Positions 25,367-35,590 are shown, counted from the stretch's first letter. The stretch is 64,000 nucleotides of DNA from Paenibacillus sp. HGH0039 (GCF_000411255.1 NZ_KE150413.1:1156999-1220998); one strand, 5' to 3'. Numbers and translations are program-made. The notes: generated by a model not told the origin, from the letters alone.

Positions 25367-25412
25367 CGAAAGCGTCGAAACAGCAGCAAACGGTGCCGTT
25401 TCGACGCTTTCG
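25367..25412. terminator. Perfect inverted repeat between convergent fxsA and ytvI
   Basis: A 15-bp perfect stem (CGAAAGCGTCGAAAC at 25367-25381 with 25398-25412) and 16-base loop. It lacks a clear T-run on the + strand, but an A-rich stretch precedes it, so it suits transcripts from the - strand (ytvI). Confidence 0.75.
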
Positions 25413-25431
25413 ATTAAGCAGGTCGAAGAAA

Positions 25432-25476
25432 AGCCCGGTCAGCGAACCTACGTGTTCGCGGCCGGGCCATTTTTTA
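25432..25476 (+). terminator. Second terminator, overlapping the 3' end of ytvI
   Basis: GCCCGG..GCGAAC pairs with GTTCGC..CCGGGC, followed by six T on the + strand, so it should stop fxsA transcription. It overlaps the last codons of ytvI. Confidence 0.75.
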
Positions 25477-26572
25477 TGTAACGGGCAATATCGTGGAAGA
25501 CGTTCGCTTTATAGACTGCCGTCAGGACCACCATGAGCACGGGGCCGAGGATAAGTCCTACGACGCCGAACAGCTTAAGTCCCACAAACAGGGCGATCAG
25601 GGCGGCGAGCGGATCCAGCCCTACACTTGAGGCGAGCACTTTGGGCTCCATTATCTGCCGCACGATGACGATCAGACCGTACAGGACGGACAGTCCGATT
25701 CCGAGGAAGAGGTTGCCTTTGAAAAAGCAGTAAATGATCCATGGAACGAGGACGGCGCCGGTGCCGAGATAAGGCATCAAATCGCACAAGCCGATCAGAA
25801 GGCCGATGGTGACGGCGAAATCCACACGCAGAATAACCAGCCCGATAATGACCGCGACCGTTGTCAGGGAAATCAGAATAAGCTGAGCGCGCATAAAGCC
25901 GAACAGCGCCTTCTGCAGATCGCTGGAAATGAGACGGGTCGCTTTGCGGACGGTTTCCGGCACCAGTACGGTGTAGCGCATCACGAGACGGTACCAGTCT
26001 TTGCTGATAAAGAAGGTCGCCATCAACACGATAATCGATACGGTCGCGATGTTAGGCAGGGACTGGATGATATGAATCAGCGAGTTGACGATATATTTCA
26101 AGGCATTGGAGCTAAAATCGGCAATCGTTCCCGTAACGGAGCTGAGGTTGCTGCTGAGATCCAGATTGTTGGCTCTCATGAAATCATTAAGCTGTCCGAC
26201 AATCCCTTGAAACCAGGCCGAATTCAAAAATCCGGTCGCCTGATCTTTCCAGCCATTGATCATACTTTGTAAATTTTCAGCCAGTGTTCCCAGCTCTACG
26301 ATCACTTTCGTCACCAGCAGGGTCATGGCTGTAACCGTGATGGCGATCAATAGAAGGATGACCAGCGTGGCGGACAGCCAACGCGGCATTTTGGCCTTCC
26401 GCTGCAGCATGTTGACGATCGGATTGAGCACATAGGCCAGCAGCCAGCCGATGATAAAGGGATAAATCAGCGGGGACACGTACCGCAGCAGCAGCCAGCC
26501 CGCCACGAGGCACAGCAGGACCAGAGCTCCCCGGAAAATTTTGTGCAGCAGGTACGGATTGAACACTCTCAT
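25448..26572 (-). CDS. ytvI: YtvI, AI-2E/PerM-type membrane protein
   Basis: 374 aa with about eight membrane helices. The first pair is near 15-50, a soluble-looking segment follows (~85-150), and the signature DLMPYLGTGAVLVPWI lies near 265-280. AI-2E transporter superfamily (PF01594). In B. subtilis YtvI is a sporulation-associated membrane protein; transport function unproven. AGAGGAAG lies upstream of the ATG. Convergent with fxsA. Confidence 0.88.
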   Translation of the reverse strand: MRVFNPYLLHKIFRGALVLLCLVAGWLLLRYVSPLIYPFIIGWLLAYVLNPIVNMLQRKAKMPRWLSATLVILLLIAITVTAMTLLVTKVIVELGTLAENLQSMINGWKDQATGFLNSAWFQGIVGQLNDFMRANNLDLSSNLSSVTGTIADFSSNALKYIVNSLIHIIQSLPNIATVSIIVLMATFFISKDWYRLVMRYTVLVPETVRKATRLISSDLQKALFGFMRAQLILISLTTVAVIIGLVILRVDFAVTIGLLIGLCDLMPYLGTGAVLVPWIIYCFFKGNLFLGIGLSVLYGLIVIVRQIMEPKVLASSVGLDPLAALIALFVGLKLFGVVGLILGPVLMVVLTAVYKANVFHDIARYIKNGPAANT

Positions 26573-26755
26573 AGGCTTCCTCTTTCTCGCTCGAAATGAG
26601 TTTACTACAGGACGGGATGAATCCCTAAATCACAAGGAGCAAGTATAGTGTTTCTCTGAACTTCCTTGATTATAGGACCGTGCCTGCCTTAAGTTCTGAC
26701 TTAAGTTCTGAGAACCAATACCCGCAATAAGCCTCTGCTGAATCTGCCGGCCGCC
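26573..26755. other. Intergenic spacer with a 12-bp tandem duplication
   Basis: 183 bases between ytvI and the S66 peptidase end. CTTAAGTTCTGA occurs twice without a gap (26688-26711). Promoter signals for ytvI are presumably here but none is convincing. Confidence 0.6.
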
Positions 26756-27799
26756 TTAGACGAAGGACATCTTGACGTTTCCGGCTCCTCCCGACGCTTT
26801 AACTTTCGCAAAAGCTCCGTTCACGAGAGTCAGTTGGGGAGGGACGTGCCCGATGTCGAGGTCATAAAGTACAGGGATGCCGAGCCCGTCGAATACGTGA
26901 TGAAGCGCATCCTGAAGAGCGAAATTTTTGACGGGGCCGTAGCCGGCGGGTCTTCCGATCAGGATGCCTTTTGCGTGCTCGAACCACCCGCACTGCTTCA
27001 TCTGCCACAGGTGCCGGTAAATGTCGGCCGCGTTCATTTCACAGCTTTCCAAGTACCAAAGCACGCCTTCCTCGCGGCAGTAGCTCCGGACGAACGGCCG
27101 GACGGGAGCGTAGGGAGTGCCGGCAAGGATGGACAGCGTGTCCATGCAGCCTCCCAGCAGACGGCCTTCGAGACTTATCTCATAAGCGGGATCGTCTTCG
27201 CTGCCGAGTATTTTCCAGGAAGTCGGGGTATCCAGTTGGAAACCGGGTTTGGAAAAATCCCAGGCCGACTGGAATTTCTCCGACGAGGCTTGTTCCACCG
27301 TTTCCCCCTCAGCCGTGCTTAAAACCGCCTCCCATCGTGCGGATGTCCCGTCCAGTTGTCCGGAACTCATGTCGATATAGTTCGTCCCGTGCGCGGTGGC
27401 GTGTCCGGTCAGCAGCGTGTACGCAAACATAAACGTGCTGATATCGGAATAGCCGAGAACCCACTTGGGCTTCCGGTTCGCCTTCAATAAGTTCCAGTCC
27501 AGCAGCGGCAAAATGTCCATAAGGAACTCACCGCCCCACGGGGGGATTACGGCCGCAACCGTATCGTCCAGCAAAAAGCTTTGAAGCTCGCGGGCACGTT
27601 CTTCTTTCCCCGTGCTGACGCACTTGTCGTTGGTCCGGATAGTTTGACCCTCCAAAATACGGTATCCCGAATTTTCGAGCGCTTCCTTCGATGCCTTGAG
27701 AAGATGATGGAGAGGCTCCTCCACTCCGCTGGAGGGGGCTGTCACGGCGATGCGTCCGCCCTTTTTTAATGGCTGCGGATAAACTATGCGCTTTTTCAT
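26756..27799 (-). CDS. S66 family peptidase (LD-carboxypeptidase/MccF-like)
   Basis: 347 aa from ATG 27799 with AAGGAG seven bases upstream; the longer open frame has no SD. S66 family serine peptidase: N-terminal GGRIAVTAPSSGV, nucleophile serine region VLGYSDISTFM near residue 115, LLGGCMDTLSILAGTPY and a C-terminal domain with LDIGHVPPQLTLVNG carrying the Glu/His of the triad. Members cut L,D-peptide bonds of recycled murein or detoxify microcin C-type compounds (MccF). Which applies cannot be decided. It lies divergent from ppk across a 254-base region. Confidence 0.85.
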   Translation of the reverse strand: MKKRIVYPQPLKKGGRIAVTAPSSGVEEPLHHLLKASKEALENSGYRILEGQTIRTNDKCVSTGKEERARELQSFLLDDTVAAVIPPWGGEFLMDILPLLDWNLLKANRKPKWVLGYSDISTFMFAYTLLTGHATAHGTNYIDMSSGQLDGTSARWEAVLSTAEGETVEQASSEKFQSAWDFSKPGFQLDTPTSWKILGSEDDPAYEISLEGRLLGGCMDTLSILAGTPYAPVRPFVRSYCREEGVLWYLESCEMNAADIYRHLWQMKQCGWFEHAKGILIGRPAGYGPVKNFALQDALHHVFDGLGIPVLYDLDIGHVPPQLTLVNGAFAKVKASGGAGNVKMSFV

Positions 27800-27943
27800 A
27801 CGGATATCTCCTTTCTTGTCATTTATTTTGCCTGAAAAAAACCGTGAAGGCTCTGCTTCGTTCTTTTCGCCGTTACCGGAGTAAATCCTTGCCTGAACGC
27901 CGAAACATGCGAATTTAATACGGAGAAAACATTCCGCGAAACT

Positions 27944-27960
27944 TTTACATAAAATTAACA
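27944..27960 (+). promoter_or_regulatory. Possible PhoP box ahead of ppk
   Basis: TTTACA (27944-27949) and TTAACA (27955-27960) are spaced 11 bases start to start, the spacing of PhoP boxes in B. subtilis. Only two units are clear and the nearest -10-like element (TACAAT, 28003-28008) is rather far, so this is a candidate only. Confidence 0.45.
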
Positions 27961-28053
27961 AAGCAAAAATACAGCGCAAACATGCCCCCCGAACAACCCT
28001 TGTACAATAGAGGTATAGAATAGAAATTGCAGATAAGTGGGAGCTGGGGTTTC

Positions 28054-30159
28054 GTGGAAAACAATCAAAAGCCGGAAGGCGTTAAAAGCAACGATTGCTA
28101 TAAGTATGTAAACCGTGATTTGAGCTGGATCGAGTTTAACCGCCGCGTGCTGGAAGAAGCTCAGGACCCGACGGCTCCGCTGCTGGAAAGAGCAAAATTT
28201 CTGTCCATCGTATCCAGCAATCTGGATGAGTTTATGAGTGTAAGGGTAGCGGGAATTCTGGATCAGATGAAAGCGGGCTATCATAAAAAAGATTTTACCG
28301 GCTATACGCCGTCCGGTCTGCTCAAGCGCCTGCTGAAGAGAGCGAACCGCATGGTGGCGGACCAGTATAAAGCTTTTCGCGATTTGACGCGCCAACTGGC
28401 CCGCGAGGGAATTTTTTTCCCTTCCTACGATGAACTCAACAGCACTCAGCAGAAGGAAATGGACACCTATTTTCATGAAATCGTGTTTCCCGTACTGACG
28501 CCGATGGCCGTGGACCAGAGCCGTCCTTTTCCGCTGGTGCATACGCAGTCCAATTATTTGGCCGTCGTTCTGGAAAGCTGTGTGCCGACGGACCTCCGCA
28601 CGTATTTTGCTATTGTGAGAGTTCCGCTTAATCTGGGTAGGCTTGTCCGGGTGCCCGTGCGCACCAACAGCAAGAAGCTGGAATTTATCCGGATGGAGGA
28701 GCTGATCAAGCATCATATCGAGTCTTTGTTCAGCGGGTATAAGCCCATCGCCGTCAACGGCTTCCGGCTCACACGCAATGCGGACCTGACTCTGAACGAG
28801 GAAGGCGCGGAGGATCTTCTGGAAGAGATCGAGAAGGAGCTCAAGCAGCGCAGATGGGGGGCGCCTGTCCGTCTCGAGGTGGAGAAAGGAATCCACCCTT
28901 ATGCCCTGGAGCTATTGCGGGACGAGTTTGAAATCGGAGAAGGCTGTTTCGAAATCGACGGCCCGATCGATTTGACCTATCTGATCAAGCTCCCTCAGTT
29001 GGTCGGCGGGCGCGCGCATTTGTACTACCCCGCCCTGGAACAGGTTTACGCCGAAGAGTTTGAGCATACGGACGATTTTTTCGAGGTGATCCGGGAACGG
29101 GATGTGCTTCTTTATCATCCGTACGAGTGCTTCGATACGGTGGCGGATTTTATTTTGCAGGCTTCCGACGATCCCTTTGTGCTTGCCATCAAAATGACGC
29201 TGTATCGCGTCAGCGGCAATTCTCCGCTCATCGGGGCGCTGGCCAGAGCGGCCGAATCGGGCAAGCAGGTGACGGTCGTCGTCGAGCTTAAAGCCCGTTT
29301 TGACGAGGAGCGGAATATCGCCTGGGCCAGGAAGCTGGAAAAGTCGGGGTGCCACGTCGTGTATGGTCTGGTCGGACTCAAGACCCATGCCAAAATCACG
29401 CTGGTCGTCCGGCAGGAGCAGGAAAGCCTCCGGAGATACGTCCATGTCGGAACCGGCAATTACAACGACAACACGGCCAAGCTGTACACGGATGTGGGTT
29501 TGTTTACGAGCCACCAGGTGATGGGCGAAGACGCTTCGGCCTTGTTCAACGAAATGACCGGCTATTCGTCGCCTCATGACTGGCAGGCGTTTATCGTCGC
29601 CCCCGCGGACATGAAGACGCGGCTTATCGAGCTTATCGAAAGAGAAGGACGCCACGCGCTTGCGGGCAAGCCTGCCCGTATCGTGGCCAAGATGAACTCG
29701 CTCTCGAACCAGGAAGTGGTGGACGCGCTGTACGAGGCTTCGCAGGCGGGCGTGAAGATCGACCTCATCGTGAGAGGAGTCTGTGTCCTTCGTCCCGGCG
29801 TTGCGGATCTGAGCGAAAACATCACCGTGCGGAGTATCGTCGACCGTTTTCTGGAGCATTCGAGACTGTACTGGTTCGAGAACGGAGGCAGTCCCGACGT
29901 CTACTTGTCGAGCGCCGACTGGATGACCCGCAACTTGACGCGGCGGATTGAACTGATGTGCCCCGTCCGGGATGAGGAGCTGCAGCAGAGTGTGATCAAT
30001 CTGCTTGAATTGTGTCTGCGGGATAATGTAAAAGCCCGTTTCCTGCAGCCCGGAGGGAATTATATCCGGGCGGCTGAAAACGGGCCTAAGGTGAGAAGCC
30101 AGTTCGATGCGATGACTATTAATCGGTGGAAAGTGCGGAAGCGTGAATATACGCGGTAA
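28054..30159 (+). CDS. ppk: Polyphosphate kinase PPK1
   Basis: 701 aa. Makes inorganic polyphosphate from ATP, reversibly. N-terminal domain begins YVNRDLSWIEFNRRVLEEA. The phospholipase D-like catalytic domains carry LKARFDEERNI, GLKTHAKITLV (catalytic-type His) and YVHVGTGNYNDNTAKLYTD, with MTRNLTRRIEL near the C-terminus. Start: GTG 28054 behind GGGAG; a TTG at 28027 in the same frame would add nine residues. Its 3' end overlaps the convergent ppx gene by 41 bases. Confidence 0.95.
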   Translation: MENNQKPEGVKSNDCYKYVNRDLSWIEFNRRVLEEAQDPTAPLLERAKFLSIVSSNLDEFMSVRVAGILDQMKAGYHKKDFTGYTPSGLLKRLLKRANRMVADQYKAFRDLTRQLAREGIFFPSYDELNSTQQKEMDTYFHEIVFPVLTPMAVDQSRPFPLVHTQSNYLAVVLESCVPTDLRTYFAIVRVPLNLGRLVRVPVRTNSKKLEFIRMEELIKHHIESLFSGYKPIAVNGFRLTRNADLTLNEEGAEDLLEEIEKELKQRRWGAPVRLEVEKGIHPYALELLRDEFEIGEGCFEIDGPIDLTYLIKLPQLVGGRAHLYYPALEQVYAEEFEHTDDFFEVIRERDVLLYHPYECFDTVADFILQASDDPFVLAIKMTLYRVSGNSPLIGALARAAESGKQVTVVVELKARFDEERNIAWARKLEKSGCHVVYGLVGLKTHAKITLVVRQEQESLRRYVHVGTGNYNDNTAKLYTDVGLFTSHQVMGEDASALFNEMTGYSSPHDWQAFIVAPADMKTRLIELIEREGRHALAGKPARIVAKMNSLSNQEVVDALYEASQAGVKIDLIVRGVCVLRPGVADLSENITVRSIVDRFLEHSRLYWFENGGSPDVYLSSADWMTRNLTRRIELMCPVRDEELQQSVINLLELCLRDNVKARFLQPGGNYIRAAENGPKVRSQFDAMTINRWKVRKREYTR

Positions 30160-31654
30160 AGGACCAGTATTTTCCGGTCTCCTCCGCGGTTTCTTCGATC
30201 GTTCCGATTTCCGACGGGTCCTGCTCTTTGCAGAGCAGATGCAAGTGCAGCTCGCCCGGAACGGAACGCACGTCCAGTTCGGCGACGTTCCCGTTCTCGC
30301 CGTAATCCAAGGAGGTGGCCAGGCGGAGAAGAGAGCCGAGCTTGGCCGCGATGTCTTCATCGGACCTGTCCAGCACGCTTGCGTAAGGAAGCGCCTGCTG
30401 ACGGGTCCGGTTTTTGTTTTTGAAGGTGGCGATCAGGGCGCAAAGCACGATCTCCCGGTGGGTCAGCCCGTCGATGCGGGATTCCGTGATGAGATGGAAC
30501 GTATGGCGCCAGTGCTGGTAGCTGCTCACCGTGTAGCCTATCCGCTGCAGCAGCGCTGCGGCGTGAAGAAGTGAACGGTGGCGCGGCTGCAGCTCGGGCG
30601 CGCTATCCGCCAGCACATCGTACAAGGCTGCCGCATGGGCGGCTGCGCGGCGGAGATGATCGTGCGGCAGGGGCGTATGCAGCTTCAGCATGTTTTCCAC
30701 GCTGAATTCCAGCACATCGGTGATGGGCAGCCGGTCCGGCATGGCCGTTTCGTAGAACAGGCCGTCGCGGAGCCCCGCACTGCTCACGATAATCCGTGAA
30801 GCGGCCGTCTGCCGGTAAACGGAGTGAAGGAGGACGACTCCGGCAACAATAATATCGGCGCGTCCCTTGGACAGGCCGTCGAGCTTTTTGCGCTTCTCCA
30901 CGGGAAGGGACGGGAGAAGGTCCATGTAGTTCTGGAGGTCGTTTTCCTCCAGCTCGTAGTTGTGCATCACCGGGAGCGGGTAATCCACACGCTTCTGGTT
31001 AAGCTTCGCCAGCGCCCGCCCGGCTCCGCCCAAGCTGATCAGGGGCAGCTCCGCATGCTCCCGGATCCAGGGGTGAAGGTCGATCGTATCCCGGACGAGC
31101 GCCTTGAGCGCCTCGATCCGTTCCGGCCGGACGATTCCGCCCGGAGTGTACTCGCGGGCAGCCGTCACGGCGCCGAACGGGAAGGAAACGCTGTTCACCC
31201 GTTTGCGGTCCAGGAAGAGGGTGATCTCGGTGCTTCCGCCGCCGATATCCACGATGAACCCGTCCCGGACGTCGAGCGTGCTGACCACGCCTTGAAACCC
31301 GAGGCGGGCTTCTTCTTCGCCGGAGAGGATGTCGATGACGATGCCTGAACGCTCCGCAAGCTCCCGCGCGATATCTTCGGCGTTCGCGGCATTGCGGATA
31401 GCGGCCGTAGCGGCGGCCTTCACCGAATCGACGGAATAGGCGCCGCATATCCGTTTGAAACGGCGCAGCAGCGGCACGACGGACAGGATGCCGTCGTGAG
31501 TCATCGCTCCGTCTTCGCCGATGCGCTCGGACAGCCGGGCCGTCTCTTTCGTTTCATGCAGAATCCGGTAGGCGCCCGGAGGCGTCACTTCGTAAATGAC
31601 CAGACGGACCGAGTTCGATCCGATGTCGATAATGGCGTAGCGGCTGCTGTTCAT
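30119..31654 (-). CDS. ppx: Exopolyphosphatase/GppA family protein with HD-type C-terminal domain
   Basis: 511 aa. Ppx/GppA phosphatases remove terminal phosphate from polyphosphate or pppGpp. ASKHA-fold motifs: AIIDIGSNSVRLVIYE at the start, AAATAAIRNAAN, SGEEEARLGF and FIVDIGGGSTEI near 135. Residues ~310-511 form the helical C-terminal domain (HAAALYDVL, HAAALLQRIGYTVS). TAGGAGC precedes the ATG. Tail-to-tail with ppk, overlapping by 41 bases, so synthesis and breakdown genes of polyphosphate face each other. Confidence 0.92.
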   Translation of the reverse strand: MNSSRYAIIDIGSNSVRLVIYEVTPPGAYRILHETKETARLSERIGEDGAMTHDGILSVVPLLRRFKRICGAYSVDSVKAAATAAIRNAANAEDIARELAERSGIVIDILSGEEEARLGFQGVVSTLDVRDGFIVDIGGGSTEITLFLDRKRVNSVSFPFGAVTAAREYTPGGIVRPERIEALKALVRDTIDLHPWIREHAELPLISLGGAGRALAKLNQKRVDYPLPVMHNYELEENDLQNYMDLLPSLPVEKRKKLDGLSKGRADIIVAGVVLLHSVYRQTAASRIIVSSAGLRDGLFYETAMPDRLPITDVLEFSVENMLKLHTPLPHDHLRRAAAHAAALYDVLADSAPELQPRHRSLLHAAALLQRIGYTVSSYQHWRHTFHLITESRIDGLTHREIVLCALIATFKNKNRTRQQALPYASVLDRSDEDIAAKLGSLLRLATSLDYGENGNVAELDVRSVPGELHLHLLCKEQDPSEIGTIEETAEETGKYWSFTAYIHASALSTD

Positions 31655-31929
31655 ATGCGTTCGGGCTCCTATTTACGAGAAAATTTGTGAATAATATGGT
31701 ATGATGAATGAATGGCCGATTTTGTTGGCTGCTCTGGTTCCTATTGTACCAATACCGAGTATAGACCACAAACCGGGCGAATGTGCACGAATGATGCAAG
31801 AAAGTTTATTTATTGTACTGATAATGAAGTTTTATGGGCTTTTGTTTCACATAATGGTCAAAATCCTTTATTATTAGTAAGAAAGCTACCGCAGTTTTTG
31901 TCAATCCAGTGAAATAAGGAGAGGTTTCC
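31655..31929. other. Divergent regulatory region ppx/citZ
   Basis: 275 AT-rich bases. An inverted TTAT-N7-ATAA element at 31810-31824 recalls half-site spacing of CcpC-type operators, which control citZ in B. subtilis, but the orientation is inverted and I am unsure. The short + strand ORF here lacks an SD. Confidence 0.35.
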
Positions 31930-33042
31930 ATGACAGCTACCAAAGGCTTGGAAGGTATTGTTGCGACAACATCGTCGATCAGCTCCATCGTGGACGGTGT
32001 GTTAACTTATCGCGGATTAGATATCGATGATTTGGCTGAGAATGCCTCCTTTGAAGAAGTCATTTACCTGCTCTGGTTCGGTAAATTGCCCAACCAGGCC
32101 GAGTTGGACCAGCTCCGCAGCGATTTAAATGCGAGTTCTTCCATTCCGGATCAGGTTCTTGAACAAATTAAATTGTATCCTTCCGATACAAACGCGATGG
32201 CAGCGCTCCGTACGGCTGTATCCGCTCTTGCTTTGTATGATAAAGAAGCTAACGAGATGAGCCGCGAATCCAACGTTCGCAAGGCCATCAAGCTTCAAGC
32301 TCAAATTCCGACGATTATCGCGGCTTTCGCTCGCATCCGTGGAGGCAAAGAGCCTCTTGCTTCCAAAGGATACCCGTCCCTGGCTGCAAACTTCCTCTAC
32401 ATGCTTACTGGAGAAGAGCCGGATGAAACCGCTATCACCGCTTTGGATAAGGCGCTTGTGCTTCATGCCGACCATGAGCTCAACGCTTCCACGTTCGCGG
32501 CACGCGTAACCGTGGCGACGCTGACGGACATCTACTCCGGCATCACTTCCGCAATCGGCACCCTCAAAGGGCCTCTGCACGGCGGCGCGAACGAAGCCGT
32601 AATGGCGATGCTCGAGGAGATCGGCGAAGTGGAAAACGTCGTTCCTTACATCAACAAGAAGCTGGAAAACAAAGAGAAGATCATGGGCTTCGGACACCGC
32701 GTTTACAAGAACGGCGATCCGCGCGCGAAGCATCTGCAGGAGATGTCCCAGCAGCTCACGGAATCGACGGGTCTTGGCAAGTGGTACCAAATGTCCATTC
32801 AAATCGACGAGCTTATTACGAGCCTCAAAGGTTTGAAGCCGAACGTTGACTTCTACTCCGCTTCCGTTTATACGTCCTTGAAAATCCCTCGTGATCTGTT
32901 CACGCCGATTTTCGCCATCAGCCGCGCATCCGGCTGGACTGCTCACATCTTGGAGCAATACGACAACAACCGTCTGATCCGTCCTCGCGCCGAATACACA
33001 GGCCCTACGAATCAGAAGTACATTCCGATCGAAGAACGTTAA
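31930..33042 (+). CDS. citZ: Citrate synthase
   Basis: 370 aa type II-like citrate synthase that condenses oxaloacetate and acetyl-CoA. Motifs: EGIVATTSSISSIVDGVLTYRGLDIDDLA, LHADHELNASTF, GPLHGGANEAVM and the active-site GFGHRVYKNGDPRAK, with the C-terminal Asp in FYSASVYTSL. AAGGAGAGG lies six bases before ATG. First gene of the TCA group citZ-icd-mdh; the gaps of ~150 bases with hairpins suggest several transcripts or processing sites. Confidence 0.97.
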   Translation: MTATKGLEGIVATTSSISSIVDGVLTYRGLDIDDLAENASFEEVIYLLWFGKLPNQAELDQLRSDLNASSSIPDQVLEQIKLYPSDTNAMAALRTAVSALALYDKEANEMSRESNVRKAIKLQAQIPTIIAAFARIRGGKEPLASKGYPSLAANFLYMLTGEEPDETAITALDKALVLHADHELNASTFAARVTVATLTDIYSGITSAIGTLKGPLHGGANEAVMAMLEEIGEVENVVPYINKKLENKEKIMGFGHRVYKNGDPRAKHLQEMSQQLTESTGLGKWYQMSIQIDELITSLKGLKPNVDFYSASVYTSLKIPRDLFTPIFAISRASGWTAHILEQYDNNRLIRPRAEYTGPTNQKYIPIEER

Positions 33043-33190
33043 TTAAGCAGGGCCGGCAACGAAGACGGGCGGCAGCGGAAGAAATGGCTGAGCCATCCCC
33101 CGCCCGGACAATCCGGCTTTCTCTTTGCGTGCGCCCGCGTTAAACCGGGTGCGCAACCATGATCTTATAATCGATTAGGAGGATATTAAC

Positions 33191-34489
33191 ATGCCGAAAT
33201 TTGAAAATTATGCACTGCCTACCGAAGGACAAGCGATTACGATTGAAAACGGTAAGCTGAACGTTCCGAACAACCCGATCATCCCGTTCATCGAAGGTGA
33301 CGGCACAGGTCCCGATATCTGGGCAGCTTCCCAACGCGTTCTTGACGCTGCTGTCGAGAAAGCCTACAAAGGCGAGAAGAAAATCGCATGGTACGAAGTA
33401 TTTGCCGGCGAAAAAGCGTTCAACACCTACAACAGCTGGCTGCCGAACGATACGCTCGAAGCTATCCGCGAGTACATCGTAGCCATCAAAGGACCTCTGA
33501 CTACACCGGTAGGCGGCGGTATCCGTTCCCTGAACGTAGCGCTTCGCCAAGAACTCGATCTGTACACTTGCCTGCGTCCTGTTCGCTACTTCAACGGTGT
33601 GCCTTCCCCGGTAAAACACCCTGAGCTGGTTGACATGGTTATTTTCCGTGAGAACACGGAAGACATCTATGCGGGTATCGAGTATCAAGAAGGTTCCGCA
33701 GAAGTGAAAAAAGTGATCGAGTTCCTTCAAAACGAAATGGGCGCGAACAAAATCCGTTTCCCTGAAACTTCCGGTATCGGCATCAAGCCGGTTTCCAAAG
33801 AAGGTTCCGAGCGTCTGATCCGCGCGGCTATCGAATATGCAATCAAACACGGCCGCAAGAGCGTTACCCTCGTTCACAAAGGCAACATCATGAAATTCAC
33901 CGAAGGTGCTTTCAAAAACTGGGGTTACGCGCTTGCCGAGAAAGAGTTCGGCGATAAAGTATTCACATGGACAGAATACGACAGAATCAAAGAAGAGAAA
34001 GGTACCGACGCTGCTAACCAGGCTCAAAAAGAAGCCGAAGAAGCCGGCAAAATCGTCGTGAAAGACGCGATTGCCGACATCGCCCTCCAGCAGGTTCTGA
34101 CTCGTCCGACCGATTTTGAAGTTATCGCAACGCTGAACCTGAACGGCGACTACCTGTCCGACGCTCTGGCGGCACAAGTTGGCGGTATCGGTATCGCACC
34201 TGGAGCGAACATTAACTACATGACAGGCCACGCTATTTTCGAAGCCACTCACGGTACGGCTCCGAAGTATGCCGGACTTGACGTTGTTAACCCGGGTTCC
34301 GTTATTCTGTCCGGCGTTATGATGCTTGAGCACCTGGGCTGGCAGGAAGCGGCCAACCTGATCTATAAAGGCATCGAGTCCGCAATCGACGCTAAAACCG
34401 TTACTTATGACTTCGCACGTCTGATGGACGGCGCGACTAAAATCAAGTGCTCCGAGTTCGGCGACGAAATCATCAAGCACATGGGTTAA
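33191..34489 (+). CDS. icd: Isocitrate dehydrogenase (NADP type)
   Basis: 432 aa. Oxidative decarboxylation of isocitrate to 2-oxoglutarate. [34 protein letters not shown] (regulatory Ser region), [25 protein letters not shown] and [21 protein letters not shown] are all present; the length and the KYAGLD segment fit the NADP-dependent E. coli/Bacillus group. AGGAGG is seven bases before ATG. Confidence 0.97.
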   Translation: MPKFENYALPTEGQAITIENGKLNVPNNPIIPFIEGDGTGPDIWAASQRVLDAAVEKAYKGEKKIAWYEVFAGEKAFNTYNSWLPNDTLEAIREYIVAIKGPLTTPVGGGIRSLNVALRQELDLYTCLRPVRYFNGVPSPVKHPELVDMVIFRENTEDIYAGIEYQEGSAEVKKVIEFLQNEMGANKIRFPETSGIGIKPVSKEGSERLIRAAIEYAIKHGRKSVTLVHKGNIMKFTEGAFKNWGYALAEKEFGDKVFTWTEYDRIKEEKGTDAANQAQKEAEEAGKIVVKDAIADIALQQVLTRPTDFEVIATLNLNGDYLSDALAAQVGGIGIAPGANINYMTGHAIFEATHGTAPKYAGLDVVNPGSVILSGVMMLEHLGWQEAANLIYKGIESAIDAKTVTYDFARLMDGATKIKCSEFGDEIIKHMG

Positions 34490-34645
34490 TTGGTAGTTGA
34501 ATAAAAGGACCAGCCGGGCTTGCCCGGCTATTCCTTCTTGTTCCGGCTCCGCTAGCGGAACGGCAGGTAAGGCTGTTTTTACATGTTCCTAAAAACCATG
34601 CCCGCTTGTCCAAAGCGTGCAACAATGATCAGGAGGTAACTAAAA

Positions 34646-35590
34646 ATGGCTATCCGTCGCAACAAAATTACGGTTGTAGGTGCAGGTTTCACAGGAGCGA
34701 CAACGGCTCTTATGCTGGCTCAAAAAGAACTCGGTGACGTTGTCCTCGTTGATATTCCGCAGCTGGAAAACCCGACAAAAGGTAAAGCGCTGGATATGAT
34801 GGAAGCTAGCCCGGTCCAAGGGTTTGACAGCAACATCGTAGGCACTTCTTCTTATGAAGATGCTGCCGGTTCCGATATCGTGATCATTACGGCAGGCATC
34901 GCCCGCAAACCGGGAATGAGCCGTGACGACCTCGTGAATACCAATGCGGGAATCGTAAGATCCGTTTGCGAAAACGTGAAAACACACTGCCCGGATTCCA
35001 TCGTTATTATCTTGAGCAACCCGGTTGACGCCATGACTTACGTGGCTTACGAAGCACTCGGCTTCGAGAAAAACCGCGTAATCGGCCAATCCGGCGTTCT
35101 GGATACAGCCCGTTACTGCACGTTTATCGCGCAAGAACTGAACGTATCCGTAGAAGACGTTCGCGGCTTCGTGCTTGGCGGCCACGGCGACGATATGGTT
35201 CCGCTCGTTCGTTACTCCAACGTAGGCGGTATTCCGATCGAGAAACTGATTCCGTCCGAACGCATCGAGGCGATCGTACAGCGTACACGTACGGGCGGCG
35301 GCGAAATCGTGAACCTGCTCGGCAACGGCAGCGCATATTACGCTCCGGCAGCTTCCCTGGTTCAAATGGCTGAAGCTATCCTGAAAGACAAAAAACGCAT
35401 TATTCCGGCTATCGCTCTCCTCCAAGGCGAGTACGGCTACGAGAACTTGTTCATGGGCGTACCGACCCTGCTGGGCGCGGGCGGCATTGAGAAAGTATTC
35501 GAGCTGGAACTCACAGGAGAAGAGAAAACGGCGCTGGACAAATCCGCGGATTCCGTTCGCAACGTAATTAAAGTCGTAACAGGCGCTTAA
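34646..35590 (+). CDS. mdh: Malate dehydrogenase
   Basis: 314 aa lactate/malate dehydrogenase fold, LDH-like MDH group. NAD-binding [17 protein letters not shown] near 12-28, the catalytic loop [14 protein letters not shown] (Arg residues binding malate), substrate Arg in [14 protein letters not shown] and the catalytic His in [17 protein letters not shown]. Makes oxaloacetate for CitZ. CAGGAGG precedes ATG. A perfect terminator follows at 35626. Confidence 0.97.
   Translation: MAIRRNKITVVGAGFTGATTALMLAQKELGDVVLVDIPQLENPTKGKALDMMEASPVQGFDSNIVGTSSYEDAAGSDIVIITAGIARKPGMSRDDLVNTNAGIVRSVCENVKTHCPDSIVIILSNPVDAMTYVAYEALGFEKNRVIGQSGVLDTARYCTFIAQELNVSVEDVRGFVLGGHGDDMVPLVRYSNVGGIPIEKLIPSERIEAIVQRTRTGGGEIVNLLGNGSAYYAPAASLVQMAEAILKDKKRIIPAIALLQGEYGYENLFMGVPTLLGAGGIEKVFELELTGEEKTALDKSADSVRNVIKVVTGA

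Noticed and set aside
28912-30360. 482-aa open frame antisense to ppk and ppx ends
   Set aside because: Conserved ppk occupies the opposite strand.
31712-31912. 66-aa ORF upstream of citZ
   Set aside because: No SD; lies in the promoter region.
33140-34480. 446-aa open frame antisense to icd, and 327-aa frame antisense to mdh (34640-35623)
   Set aside because: Same shadow effect; no SD and no recognisable domain.
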